Assembly (NCBI GenBank): GCA_014885115.2 | Contig: WKLE02000850.1 | Location: 21,668 to 33,741 of the forward strand | DNA length: 12,074 nucleotides | Source: Asterionellopsis glacialis | Lineage: Eukaryota; Bacillariophyta; Plagiogrammaphyceae; Rhaphoneidales; Asterionellopsidaceae | Direction of reading: 5' to 3' | Shown: positions 1 through 9,200 of the stretch, piece by piece | Position numbering within the stretch: the stretch's first letter is position 1 | Layout of the letters: each line of letters starts with the position of its first letter | Notes under the pieces: model-generated | Seen by the model: the letters and a program-made list of their open reading frames with translations, nothing else | The model's database searches: none | What the model was told of the DNA's origin: nothing | Made by a program: the position numbers and the translations under genes

Positions 1-418
1 AAGAAAATAAACGAAAAGCTATTACTGTATGCACTCGCAATTTTCTGCCAGTCCTTACAATGCTTCTTATCAACAAATTTTAAAACAAATACAAAAAAAC
101 ATTATTACAACTTAGCTAGCTCTTTTAATATCTTTTTTTCGATTTCTTTTGCTTTGCCTTTTCATTCACTCTGCCGTCGACTTTATTCCCTAATTTCTTA
201 ATGACGACATGTTCCCCTGAAACGATGTAATTCCCACGGTTGGCAGGATGAACGTCTTGGAGATGTGACCGGCATTGGATCCATCTTACTTGATTTGGCT
301 CTTTTTGTATTTAAACAATTGCTACTTTTTTCTTTTCTTCACTCTTTTATTTTTCTCTTTTTACTGTGGATTTACTCTGTACATGGTATGGTAAAATATA
401 GTCCCTCCCCCCTCCCGT
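1..418. other. 3' flank of the histidine kinase gene, no supported gene
   Basis: This AT-rich stretch lies downstream of the kinase stop codon. It contains a long plus-strand pyrimidine tract at about 319-366 and two minus-strand AATAAA hexamers. A minus-strand frame stays open from 310 to 125 and would end in a lysine-rich tail, but it has no ATG and little room for its own promoter, so it is not called as a gene. Confidence 0.6.
346..351 (-). terminator. candidate polyadenylation signal of the histidine kinase gene
   Basis: An AATAAA hexamer on the minus strand begins about 68 nt after the TGA of the kinase. The RlmN-like gene has the same hexamer at nearly the same distance from its stop. 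A second minus-strand AATAAA lies at 182-187. The motif is short and the region AT-rich, so chance occurrence is possible. Confidence 0.3.
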
Positions 419-2521
419 TCAGTCACGAAAACTATTCCGGTATTCTAACCACGCATGGACTCGTGTCAAGAGGATATCTTTCTTGACTGGTTTTGTGATG
501 AAATCATCCATACCAGCATCTAGGCAACGCTGCCGATCGCCTTCCATGGCATTGGCTGTCATGGCAATGATTGGTAGTTGCCTTTTCCCTGCTAAACGAA
601 TTTGTCTTGTTGCGGCATAACCATCCATAATCGGCATTTGACAATCCATCAAAACAAGCTGAGACAAAGAGAAAAGAAATAAAATATGAAACATGTCAGA
701 GTCAAGATACACAAAAAAGATGAAAATAAAAGCAAAAGTGGAAAAACGTACATCGTACGAAATATTCATCGTTGCATCAAGTGCTTCACGTCCATTGGCT
801 GCTACGTCACAGCGACAGCCATCCTTTTGGAGCATACGGACTGCTACCTTCTGATTCACCAAATTATCCTCAACCACAAGGATTCTGGCTCGACTTATGG
901 ATCGATTTGATATCTCTCGTGTAATCAATGGCCGCTTTTGGGGGTCTACATTTGAATTTGATGAACCGAGCACTAGTGCAATCGAATCCAGCAATTGAAC
1001 GGGCTTTACAGGTTTGACAAGGTAACCTGCAAACCCTTCACTTTTCATTCTTTGTGTATCACCTCTTCTCGAAATAGAAGTGCACATCATGAGCAATGCA
1101 CTGCTGATTCTCGGATCCGACCGAATGCACCTTGCTAGCATCTCTCCATCCATTCCAGGCATTTGATAGTCCATGATAACTAGTTTGTACGGATCATTGT
1201 TCTGTGCAGCAATACTGAGCTTGTGCAAAGCCGCAGACCCGCTTTCAGCTTCATCAACACTGCATTTCCAATTACGCAAGTGATGACCAGACACACGTCG
1301 ATTTGTGGCATTGTCGTCCACCACAAGGACCTTCAAGCCTTCCAGTTTCTCCATGGAAACAATTGGCAGGTCTTGTTCTTTCAGGTTCATTGAATCTTGC
1401 TTGAGAAGGTCCACGGTGAACCAAAAAGTGGAACCCTTTCCCACCTCGCTTGAAACACCAATTTTTCCATTCATCATTGAGCACAATTCCTTGCAAATGG
1501 CCAACCCTAATCCGGATCCACCATACTTACGGGTGGTAGAAGCATCCACTTGTGTGAATGGATCAAACAAGTGGTCAATACGACTCTCTGGTATGCCCTC
1601 CCCTGTATCTGTAACTTCGAATCGTGCAGTGCAATCGTTGTCATTTTCTCTTTCTAATTCTACAGAAAGAACGACTTCACCCTTGGAGGTAAATTTAATT
1701 GCGTTGGTTAGAAGGTTTAACAATATTTGCCTCAACCGTCCTGGATCTCCGCGGAGAAGAAGGGGCATGTCGTGATTGATCAAAAAAACAAGTTCAATGT
1801 TTTGTTGATCTGCCTTGTGGGCTACCAGATCCACAGTTTCCTCCACAGCAGCTCTCAAATTGAAATCGACTACTTCAAGCTCCACCTTTTGTGCTTCAAT
1901 TTTGGAGAAATCCAAAATGTCGTTAATGACGGACAGCAGAGCCTCACCCGAAGCCCTTGCTGTTTCGGCATAATCTTTCTGTTCCTTGGAGAGGTTTGTG
2001 TCAAGAAGAAGGCCCGTCATTCCAATAACACCGTTTAGTGGTGTACGAATTTCATGCGACATGGTGGCGAGAAATTCACTTTTAGCTTGACTGGCTTGTT
2101 CGAGTTCCAGTGTCCTTTCTCGTACACGCTGTTCTAGCATTGCATTGAAATTGGTGATTCGTTCCTGACGAATGCCTACCAAACTCGCTACAAGACCCAA
2201 AAACAGCGGAGCTGTATTGATGATCCAATGCAAAGGTTGCTCCGTGTGTACTTTAATTACACTTTCAAATGACAATTCAAGACCTTGCACAACAATATCA
2301 AGAAGCGTGGCAATCAATGGAAAGCATGCCCCAAATAAAGCGCCATAGATACCAAATCGGACAGTAGCCGATGAGTCTATCGACCATTCGACTAACTTCT
2401 TGTCACATGAAGGACAGCCACCACCCATTGAATCATCAGGAAGGTGCATATGATTTGACTTCATATGACCTTGTCTGGCTACACCCGACTCCTCTGCATC
2501 TATAGCAATGCAGCAATGCAT
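419..2521 (-). CDS. hybrid sensor histidine kinase with two receiver domains
   Basis: Membrane-bound phosphorelay kinase. Exon 1 is 2521-752 and exon 2 is 658-419; the spliced product is 669 residues. Seen in the sequence: a CPSC pair at residues 36-39, two membrane segments (about 56-78 and 98-117) without a large sensor domain between them, a short coiled coil (about 121-148), then a HisKA domain with phospho-acceptor His156 in SHEIRTPLN. The ATPase domain has its N box at Asn273, G1 box DTGEGI (305-310), F box near 318-322 and G2 box GGSGLGL (334-340). Receiver 1 has Asp402/403, phospho-Asp451, Thr481 and Lys503. Receiver 2 has Glu551/Asp552, phospho-Asp595, Thr624 and Lys646. All catalytic residues are present. 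There is no HPt domain, so a separate HPt protein is expected. The ATG is the first after an in-frame TAG; Met20 is an alternative start. The architecture is BarA-like and typical of bacteria. The stimulus is unknown. Confidence 0.95.
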   Translation of the reverse strand: MHCCIAIDAEESGVARQGHMKSNHMHLPDDSMGGGCPSCDKKLVEWSIDSSATVRFGIYGALFGACFPLIATLLDIVVQGLELSFESVIKVHTEQPLHWIINTAPLFLGLVASLVGIRQERITNFNAMLEQRVRERTLELEQASQAKSEFLATMSHEIRTPLNGVIGMTGLLLDTNLSKEQKDYAETARASGEALLSVINDILDFSKIEAQKVELEVVDFNLRAAVEETVDLVAHKADQQNIELVFLINHDMPLLLRGDPGRLRQILLNLLTNAIKFTSKGEVVLSVELERENDNDCTARFEVTDTGEGIPESRIDHLFDPFTQVDASTTRKYGGSGLGLAICKELCSMMNGKIGVSSEVGKGSTFWFTVDLLKQDSMNLKEQDLPIVSMEKLEGLKVLVVDDNATNRRVSGHHLRNWKCSVDEAESGSAALHKLSIAAQNNDPYKLVIMDYQMPGMDGEMLARCIRSDPRISSALLMMCTSISRRGDTQRMKSEGFAGYLVKPVKPVQLLDSIALVLGSSNSNVDPQKRPLITREISNRSISRARILVVEDNLVNQKVAVRMLQKDGCRCDVAANGREALDATMNISYDVRFSTFAFIFIFFVYLDSDMFHILFLFSLSQLVLMDCQMPIMDGYAATRQIRLAGKRQLPIIAMTANAMEGDRQRCLDAGMDDFITKPVKKDILLTRVHAWLEYRNSFRD
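659..751 (-). other. 93-bp phase-0 intron in the histidine kinase gene, open in frame
   Basis: The donor is GAT|GTACGT and the acceptor is TTTGTCTCAG|CTT. Removing it restores the canonical receiver strand that reads SYD joined to LVLMDCQMP. The intron is a multiple of three and has no in-frame stop, so the unspliced frame stays open and would add 31 mostly hydrophobic, Phe-rich residues in front of the phospho-Asp strand. Confidence 0.9.
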
Positions 2522-2642
2522 ACAAGGATAACTTTTGCTTCAGCAAAGCGAAATGGATTCCTGTGTATCTAGGCCACAGCTGCAGCAGTGCACTCTGCCG
2601 ATTCTTGATGTCGAATGTGAATGTGAAGGGAGAAAATATTTG

Positions 2643-2661
2643 TCTCTCTAGACTAGAGAGA
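2643..2661. repeat. perfect 9-bp inverted repeat upstream of the histidine kinase
   Basis: TCTCTCTAG and CTAGAGAGA are exact reverse complements separated by a single A. The site lies about 120 bp upstream of the kinase ATG, so it could be a dimer-binding site in the promoter or 5' UTR. Its function is inferred from position only. Confidence 0.5.
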
Positions 2662-3022
2662 TATAATATTATGGTCCTCGGTCTTGTGTTGTATCCTCTT
2701 GCAAAAAAAAGCAAGTTTCGAGTAAAATTGAAGGTCCTGCTGATATCGTGTGCTACATACAAGCAGATGGAGGAAGTCCTACCGGTACCGGATTTTAGTC
2801 CTACGTAAGCTCAAATTAAACAACGTACACTTTTTTGCTTAAGTAAAGATAAATAATTGATGTCTGTACCAGATATGTTCGATTTCGCCAATGACTTGAC
2901 GGTACAGTAATTAAAGAATTCTGCCAGAAGCACCAGGATTGGACTCCGGTTCAGCATCAGATTTTATTTTTTATTGAGAATAGGTATCACCAATATTTCA
3001 CAAGGCTCTCAAATCAACTATT

Positions 3023-3036
3023 CAGTACCAGGTACA
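3023..3036. repeat. CAGTACCWGGTACA repeat, copy 1
   Basis: This 14-mer with A at the central W recurs once, with T, at 3479-3492. Both copies contain the near-palindromic core GTACCWGGTAC. The flanks do not match beyond the core, so this is not obviously the end of a transposable element. Confidence 0.35.
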
Positions 3037-3478
3037 AGAATAAGAAGAGACAGATCAAACAAGAAACACAAACGATAAATACTTAATCGGCTTCATACTT
3101 ATTGACTTGAAATTCGACGATTATATTGTTAGTGAGACAAGTACACATTAATGAGGAGGATATTACCCCATGTGCGGACCTTAATGCCTTAAGTGAATAT
3201 TCATGAAGGCAATATATGTGGCAATTATTGATAGCCCCTATTTATAATATCTGAGTTTGAAAAAATCGGGCTAAACTGAAAATATATGGAGTAAAAAGAC
3301 GTGGAAATCAATACGATTTTGGTATTGCCCTTTTTGAGGAAAACAGCTAACGAAGAAAGCAAATGACCGGGATAAGTCGGAGTTCTTGTTCATGACGAGT
3401 TGGTGCCGTGGCAATTTCTAGCTTGGCCAGTTAAGAATCAATAGTACTATCTCCAATATACTGAAGTTAAGTAATAAA

Positions 3479-3492
3479 CAGTACCTGGTACA
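3479..3492. repeat. CAGTACCWGGTACA repeat, copy 2
   Basis: This is the second copy of the 14-mer at 3023-3036, with T at the central W. It lies about 270 bp upstream of the sulfatase start. Confidence 0.35.
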
Positions 3493-3761
3493 GCATTTTA
3501 TATGCCATATCTTTTCAATGAGAACCCAACCCTCCAAAATTACAGTACTATCGGAAAATAGCTGAAATTGACCCAGGATCAAGATATATGCCCTTTTGCT
3601 GTCATGCGTTTATTACAGTAATATTTCCTTTACAGCCCGAGTACTCGTACGGTGGATCTTTGGGTTCGTACAGGTACAGTATCTTCTTTCGTTTTTTTCT
3701 GACATGATGCATCAAGAATCTGAAATGGCGAGAACCAGCAAGAAAGAACAAAATACATCGC

Positions 3762-5870
3762 ATGGCCAACTTGAGTAATCAACCGAACGTTGTATTTATT
3801 CTTACGGACGATCAAGGGTACGGCGAGTTAGGATGCACGGGTAATAAACACATCCAAACTCCCAACATTGACCGTCTCTATGGCGAGTCAGTCCGTTTTG
3901 TCGACTATCATGTAGGCACCACGTGTGCTCCGACCCGAAGCGGACTGCTGACTGGACACTTTGCTAATAGCACGGGTGTTTGGCACACCATTGGAGGGAG
4001 ATCACTCCTTCGTGAGGATGAATGGACTTTGCCTCAGGCATTGCGAGAATCAGGTTATGCTACAGCGCATTTTGGAAAGTGGCATTTGGGAGACGCAGCT
4101 CCTCTTCGGCCCTTTGAAAGAGGATTTGATCTATCGATCTATCACGGTGGCGGCGGTATCGGACAGACACCTGATAATTGGGGGAATGATTACTTTGATG
4201 ATACCTACTTTTGCAATGGGAAACCAGTTCTCAAAAAAGGTTACTGTACGGACGTCTTCTTTTCTGAGGCGATTAAATTTATCGAACAACAACATGATAA
4301 GAAAGAAAATGAAAGGACACCATTCTTTTGCTATATTGCCACGAATGCACCGCATTTTCCATTTAATGTAGAGGTAAGATGGTTGGCTCGTCCCCCTTCA
4401 ATTCATAGGAAACATTGCGGAAAAGTTGTTATTTTTGATTATTTTGAATCTAATAGTTAAGTCTTTCTCATGATGTATCCTCCATAGAACAAATACGCGG
4501 ACATTTATCGTGGCATTGCTCCCACGGAAAATCAAGCAAGATTCTATGGTATGGTGACTAATATTGATGAGAATGTTGGAAAATTACGTACTCGGTTAGA
4601 AGAATTGCACCTGTCTGACAATACAATAGTGGTATTCATGTCTGACAATGGGTCAGGTGGAGGTGTCTCCGGTTTAGACAAGGATGGTCATGTAACAGAG
4701 GGACCATGGTGAGCTTTGAAACGGGCAAAATTCATGCATTTGTAATTTATCGTATGTACCTGCCTTTTCCTGGGCATATGATGCATTTCAGTGTTTCGTG
4801 TGATTAATGTGTGTGTGTTTTGCCGTAAATTAAAATTGGTTTGGACCTCAAGCAATTACAATGCAGGCATGCGTGGCTGTAAGGGTTGGGAATACGAGGG
4901 TGGTCACAGAGTTCCATTTATTATACACGTACCAGCCGCCACACTTGGCGAGCATCTAGGTACAGCAATGGTCCGTGGTGCAACATGTTCAGACACGGTT
5001 GGAAGGGATGTCCATGATCTTGTGTGTTATGTAGATTTCATGCCAACAATACTAGACCTGACAAATGCCAAAGTACCGTCATCTCGTAGGTTTCATGGAA
5101 TTAGTTTGGGTCCAACTATTCGTGGGTGGGAACAAGTTGAATTGCAGGAACGTGCAGTTGTTACTGATACACAAAGGATAGCAAGACCTGTAAAGTGGTA
5201 CCATTCTTGTGTTATGAAGCAGAAGTGGCGTCTAATCAACGGAATCGAACTCTACAACATTGAAAATGATCCAGGTCAGCGAGCAGACATTGCAGATGAG
5301 AACCCAACCTTAGTCTCCCACCTTCGAGATCATTATGAAAAATGGTGGAAGCTTGTGTCACGCCAGTTCAATCTTGATGTTCCCTATGCCATTGGAATTT
5401 CGAACGAAATAGTTGGTCTCACTGCTCACGATATTCGAAACGAAGCAGGAGATGTACCATGGCAACAAGGGCATGTAAGAAGTGGTAAAGTTGTCAGTGG
5501 TTACTGGGCGCTCGATGTTCGCAGTGCAGGAGATTACAAGATTGAACTCCGGAGGTGGCCTCAGTCTACTGGTTACAAACTGGATGAAGGCATTGAAGGT
5601 GATGATAGTGGATGGAGAAGGGATTGTATTCAGTCATCAAATGCATCAATGTATGAAGGTGGTGTAGCCATGAAATTGCGGTGGGCACACATTGAAATAG
5701 CAGGCCTGTCACTGCATGCTGAGATATCTCCTGGATCAGAAAGCGTGATCTTTGATACGTCTCTTCCTGCTGGTGAGACTCAGTTGTACGCAGGTTTTTT
5801 TGACAACATAGGGGGGGGGGTGACTCAAACAATTGCCCCGTATTACATCTACATTTCAAAATCAAATTAA
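3762..5870 (+). CDS. S1-type sulfatase, cysteine class, bacterial-like
   Basis: Hydrolyses sulfate esters, probably of carbohydrates; the substrate is not deducible. Exons are 3762-4373, 4488-4708 and 4853-5870, giving 616 residues. Seen: metal-binding DDQG (16-19); the sulfatase signature CAPTR (55-59), whose Cys55 would become formylglycine; GKWHLG (105-110) with Lys106 and His108; PHFP with His198; SDNG (256-259) supplying metal ligands Asp257 and Asn258; NAGMRG (281-286) with Lys288 shortly after; GGHRVPF near 294-300; and the family's ELYNIENDP motif (about 410-418). A C-terminal module from about 490, beginning [14 protein letters not shown], resembles the beta-rich tail of sulfatases from planctomycetes and related marine bacteria, suggesting bacterial ancestry. 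The start ATG follows an in-frame TGA with no earlier ATG. The protein begins almost directly at the catalytic strand with no signal peptide, which is odd for an enzyme normally activated in the ER. A missed upstream exon is possible. Ten consecutive G bases lie in exon 3. Confidence 0.94.
4374..4487 (+). other. sulfatase intron 1, 114 bp, phase 0
   Basis: The donor GAG|GTAAGA and acceptor CTCCATAG|AAC join the NVE and NKY codons. The unspliced frame hits a TAA inside the intron, so splicing is needed for the full enzyme. Confidence 0.9.
4709..4852 (+). other. sulfatase intron 2, 144 bp, phase 2
   Basis: The donor is CCATG|GTGAGC and the acceptor CCTCAAG|CAAT, producing the family-typical junction [12 protein letters not shown]. 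The acceptor is weak: AAG rather than CAG, with no clear pyrimidine tract. The better-looking acceptor TTTCAG at about 4789-4794, and a CAG just downstream of 4853, both lead to a stop codon within a few codons, so 4853 is the only exon start I found that keeps the frame. Confidence 0.85.
5811..5820 (+). repeat. ten-G homopolymer inside the sulfatase coding sequence
   Basis: Ten consecutive G bases encode Gly-Gly-Gly plus the first base of a Val codon about 17 codons before the stop. The frame after the run reads APYYIYISK, which fits the usual end of this sulfatase group, so the count of ten keeps the gene intact. Such a run is prone to slippage and to sequencing error. Confidence 0.9.
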
Positions 5871-6060
5871 TGCTATAATTTCATCACATTCTCGACGTAA
5901 AGAAAATAACATGATTTCGTACTCAGAATTATCTACAAAGACGAAAGCTTCGAACAAGTTAGCATTCAAAGAACGCAAGTCAGGAAAAAGCATTAAAAAT
6001 GTTCAATAGGCTACAAATTAGGAAGGTTCGTAAAACGGCAGTCGATTCCCAGTCAAGTTT
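5871..6060. other. tail-to-tail gap between sulfatase and helicase
   Basis: This is the 3' flank of the plus-strand sulfatase, directed toward the minus-strand helicase. I see no ORF, no RNA gene and no AATAAA on either strand. Together with the duplication that follows it forms a convergent gap of 318 bp. Confidence 0.5.
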
Positions 6061-6220
6061 GCACTCAGCTTGAGCCATGTATTATAGTACTAAGAAAGCA
6101 ACTCTTGATCAAATCTCGACCTTATCAAGATGTTCAAGATGCACTCAGCTTGAGCCATGTATTATAGTACCAAGAAAGCAGCTATTGATCAAATATCGAC
6201 CTTATCAAGATGTTCAAGAC
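6061..6220. repeat. 80-bp tandem duplication over the helicase 3' end
   Basis: Two head-to-tail units, 6061-6140 and 6141-6220, match at about 75 of 80 positions by eye. Both start GCACTCAGCTTGAGCC. Unit 2 contains the last ten sense codons of the helicase with its TGA (6189-6191). Unit 1 holds a second, non-functional copy of the same terminus, including an equivalent TGA at 6109-6111, so the extra copy now lies in the helicase 3' UTR. Confidence 0.93.
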
Positions 6221-9200
6221 GCTGTTTCTTTTCTTCTATGGTTTTTTCAAGACATTTAAGATATCGTTTTTTTGTTCGAATGATATCTTCGGTCAATGAT
6301 CTATCCACACCTACTTGTTGCTTTTCATCGTCTAGTGTCTCCTTCTTATTTGACGTATCATCAGCTGATTTCTGTCCTTTGTTGTTGACTAATGCTGGAG
6401 AAAGCTTGCGAGGATTTTTAATGTCCAATTTTTGGATAGATAAACAGTTTCTTCCCTCAGCATCATCTACAAGTGATTTTAAAGTCGTTGCACCGGATCG
6501 ACTTAAGGTTCCACGAGCATCACCAATGCAAATTAGTTGATGGCGTGCTCTTGTTAAAGCGACGTTCATTCTTCTATCATCTGTCAAGAAGCCTGCACAC
6601 CGGCGCACACCTCCTTGACCATCATTACTTCGAACAAATGATACAATGACAACGTCTGCCTCACAACCCTGACTAGAATCTACAGTTGCAACCAGCACTT
6701 GTCCTAAACCTGCTTGCTTCAACATTCGTTGTAACAATACAACTTGACCTTGGTAGAAAGTAATGATTCTAATTTTCTCGTGAGAATACCATGGAACTTT
6801 AGGGTCCAAATCACTACATGCATGCGAGTCTCGAAGCATTTGAACAAGTGCAACGGAGGTTTTTGCTTCGTCCAAGTTCGAATATGAACCAGAAGATAAT
6901 TGCAGCTCCTTGCCTGAGATTTGGATAAATGAGTATGGCTTACTATCTAAAACTGCAGTGTCGTTTTTGTAATTTGATCTGAAACACATATATGCATGAT
7001 AAGGAACAAAGAAGGAATGAAAGAGGAACAGATTTAGTGCGTAGAAAATAAAATAGAATTATATTTTTCCATATCAAAACAAAAAAACTTACTGAAGGAC
7101 ATTGGATCCATTAAGAAGGTTTCCATCATAGAAATTCTTGGATGGGAAGGAACTAATGTCTGGTTTCATTCTGTACTGTGTGTCAAGCATAATGTGTTCA
7201 TTGGAACATTCAAACATTAATCTTTCATGCATACTTTTGGCTAATCCTAATTCTACTGCGTGTTTGCTTTGAACAAGAGCAGGCAATTGCATGGGATCAC
7301 CCACTGCTAACATACGTTTGGGACCTAGATGGAATGGGATGCAAAGTTCGGGTTCGGTACAAGCGGCAGCTTCATCCACAAAGAGATCATCAATCCGTTT
7401 AGTCCTTTTCATTAGTGAAACGCCAGCTGTCGATAAGGTTGAAAATATAACATCAGCTGAAGCAAGAAGTTCTTGTGTTGCTTCGTTCTTGTTGATAGCA
7501 GCAACCTTTTCAATCAACCCATCGAGAGCTTCTAGTCTTGCTGGAATAGATACTGTTTCTTCTATAGTACTAACACATTGACGTGCCATGCCTTTTGCTC
7601 CAGATGATTCGGCCAATATTGGAATAGATGTCGTAAGTCTAGTGTTTAACTGATGTGCCTTTTCATTTACTGAGCTTGAAACTTCTCCAGAGGCGACATC
7701 ATGACGCAATGTCTTCATATCTCGAATCAATGAATCTATCCATGTGTAAACAAATATACGACGAAGTGGTAAGGATAAGGATGATATAGAGAATGGGTCA
7801 TCATCAGGATGTTGCGAATTTCCATGGTCTCGTTCACCAATAAGTTTATCTTCCACACCAATCATTACAATGTTGAATGATGCATTATTAACCATGGCAT
7901 CAAGAAATCGTGTAGCCAAGACAGATATAGCCTTGTTTGTTGGGGCTGTTACCAGTATGCGTCTTTTTTCACCCATGTCCCAATGTCGCAAAAGACATCG
8001 AGCAATGACAGATACCATAAAGTACGTCTTTCCAGTTCCAGGAGGTCCCTGAACCAATGACAGAGTGGATGGCGGAGATTCTAAGAATGTTGCTGCAGCT
8101 TTTTCTTGGGTTGCATTCAATGTTGGTAGATCAAAAAAATCTTCTGATGATGATGCTTCCCATTCATTATTTCCTTCTTCGTCGTCCTTTTGTACTACTT
8201 CTACATCATTGCCATCGTCGTCCACAAAACCAATCACTTCTTCTTCCCCCTCGTCCTCGTCGTCATCATCATTCGAATCTTCAAATCTTGTATGTGTAGG
8301 CTTCTTCCATGCTAATAGTTTTGGGAGGAACGGTAATTTATTTTTCTTTTCATTCGTACATGCCTCAAATTGACGCATATGACTAATCAATGAAGTGATG
8401 GGTATAATTGTCCAATTTTCTTTTGCTAATCTTTCAGTAATAATATTATTGGTTCGATAAATTAATATCGATACAGTGTTGTTGTGGTTGCCTTCCTCTA
8501 GACTCAATGGCGATTGTGGTAGTATAGATCCTAGAACAGATGTCTCGTCATTATCATTATTATTGCGAGATAATGAAGATGGAAACAAAATTTGAAAGAC
8601 ACCACCAGGTCTCATGTCATACAATTCTCTTGTTGTAAAACCATTGTTATCGGTGTAATATCCCCTACGATTGTTGTTATTTTTTTGAAAGGTCATTATG
8701 AGATGGTCTGTACGTTTATTACGTCTTTCTGTGCTTACCAAATTGACATGAATTCCCAAAGAACTTGTTGTTGTTGCTGTTGGTCGTCGTTGCCGTCGAT
8801 TGTTATTTTTCAATAAAGCTTCTGATACAATATGTCGCGTTTCTTCTAAAACTAATGACGCTCTCATGGAAAAGTAATGATGATTATCTGTATAGGTAGA
8901 TGGTAATTTTTCAGGCAATGGCAATCCAACTCGACGACATGCATCATTCATAACCTTCTTTCGTACAATATCTGATTCATTGGATGATGCAATTTCCGAT
9001 ATCGAAGATAAAAACAACGACCCAAAGAAACGTTCTGACGCAGGAAGTGATTTCGGTAATGCTATAAGGCTGTTGTTTCTACCATGCTTCTTTTTTGTGT
9101 TGTGATGTTGTTTTTGATTATTGTTGCTTTTTTGATACTGCTGGACGTTGTTTTTGGGTGGTTTTCGAGCTTCACGACGTGCACGTTCTGCACCACCAAT

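Larger units (their letters stand above)
2522..3761. promoter_or_regulatory. divergent intergenic region between kinase and sulfatase
   Basis: About 1.24 kb of AT-rich DNA lies between two genes transcribed away from each other, so it should hold both promoters. I see no ORF with recognisable protein character and no tRNA. It contains a perfect 9-bp inverted repeat (2643-2661), several GTAC-centred motifs including two CAGTACCWGGTACA copies, and a pyrimidine-rich tract at about 3681-3702 just before the sulfatase start. No TATA box or known transcription-factor site can be assigned with confidence. Confidence 0.5.

Noticed and set aside
125..310. Minus-strand frame of about 61 codons with a lysine-rich end, protein-like in composition
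   Set aside because: It has no ATG, no convincing acceptor with a pyrimidine tract, and lies within 300 bp after the kinase stop on the same strand, leaving little room for a separate gene. Probably 3' UTR; cDNA could overturn this.
265..486. Plus-strand 73-codon frame starting MTGIGS
   Set aside because: Its composition reflects the T-rich tract and its end overlaps the kinase terminus antisense; no homology features.
1305..1775. Plus-strand frame of 156 codons
   Set aside because: It lies entirely antisense to the kinase ATPase domain, whose motifs are complete; a shadow frame.
2563..2808. Plus-strand 81-codon frame in the divergent gap
   Set aside because: It has no recognisable motif, overlaps the palindrome and kinase promoter region, and has no neighbouring exon.
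3023..3492. A MITE bounded by the two GTACCWGGTAC motifs
   Set aside because: The similarity stops at the 11-bp core, the core is itself near-palindromic, and no target-site duplication is visible.
4791..4852. Coding start of sulfatase exon 3 at 4791 as suggested by the open frame
   Set aside because: The TTTCAG acceptor just before it gives a stop when joined to exon 2, and these residues do not match sulfatases; family similarity begins at NYNAGMRG, in agreement with the acceptor ending at 4852.
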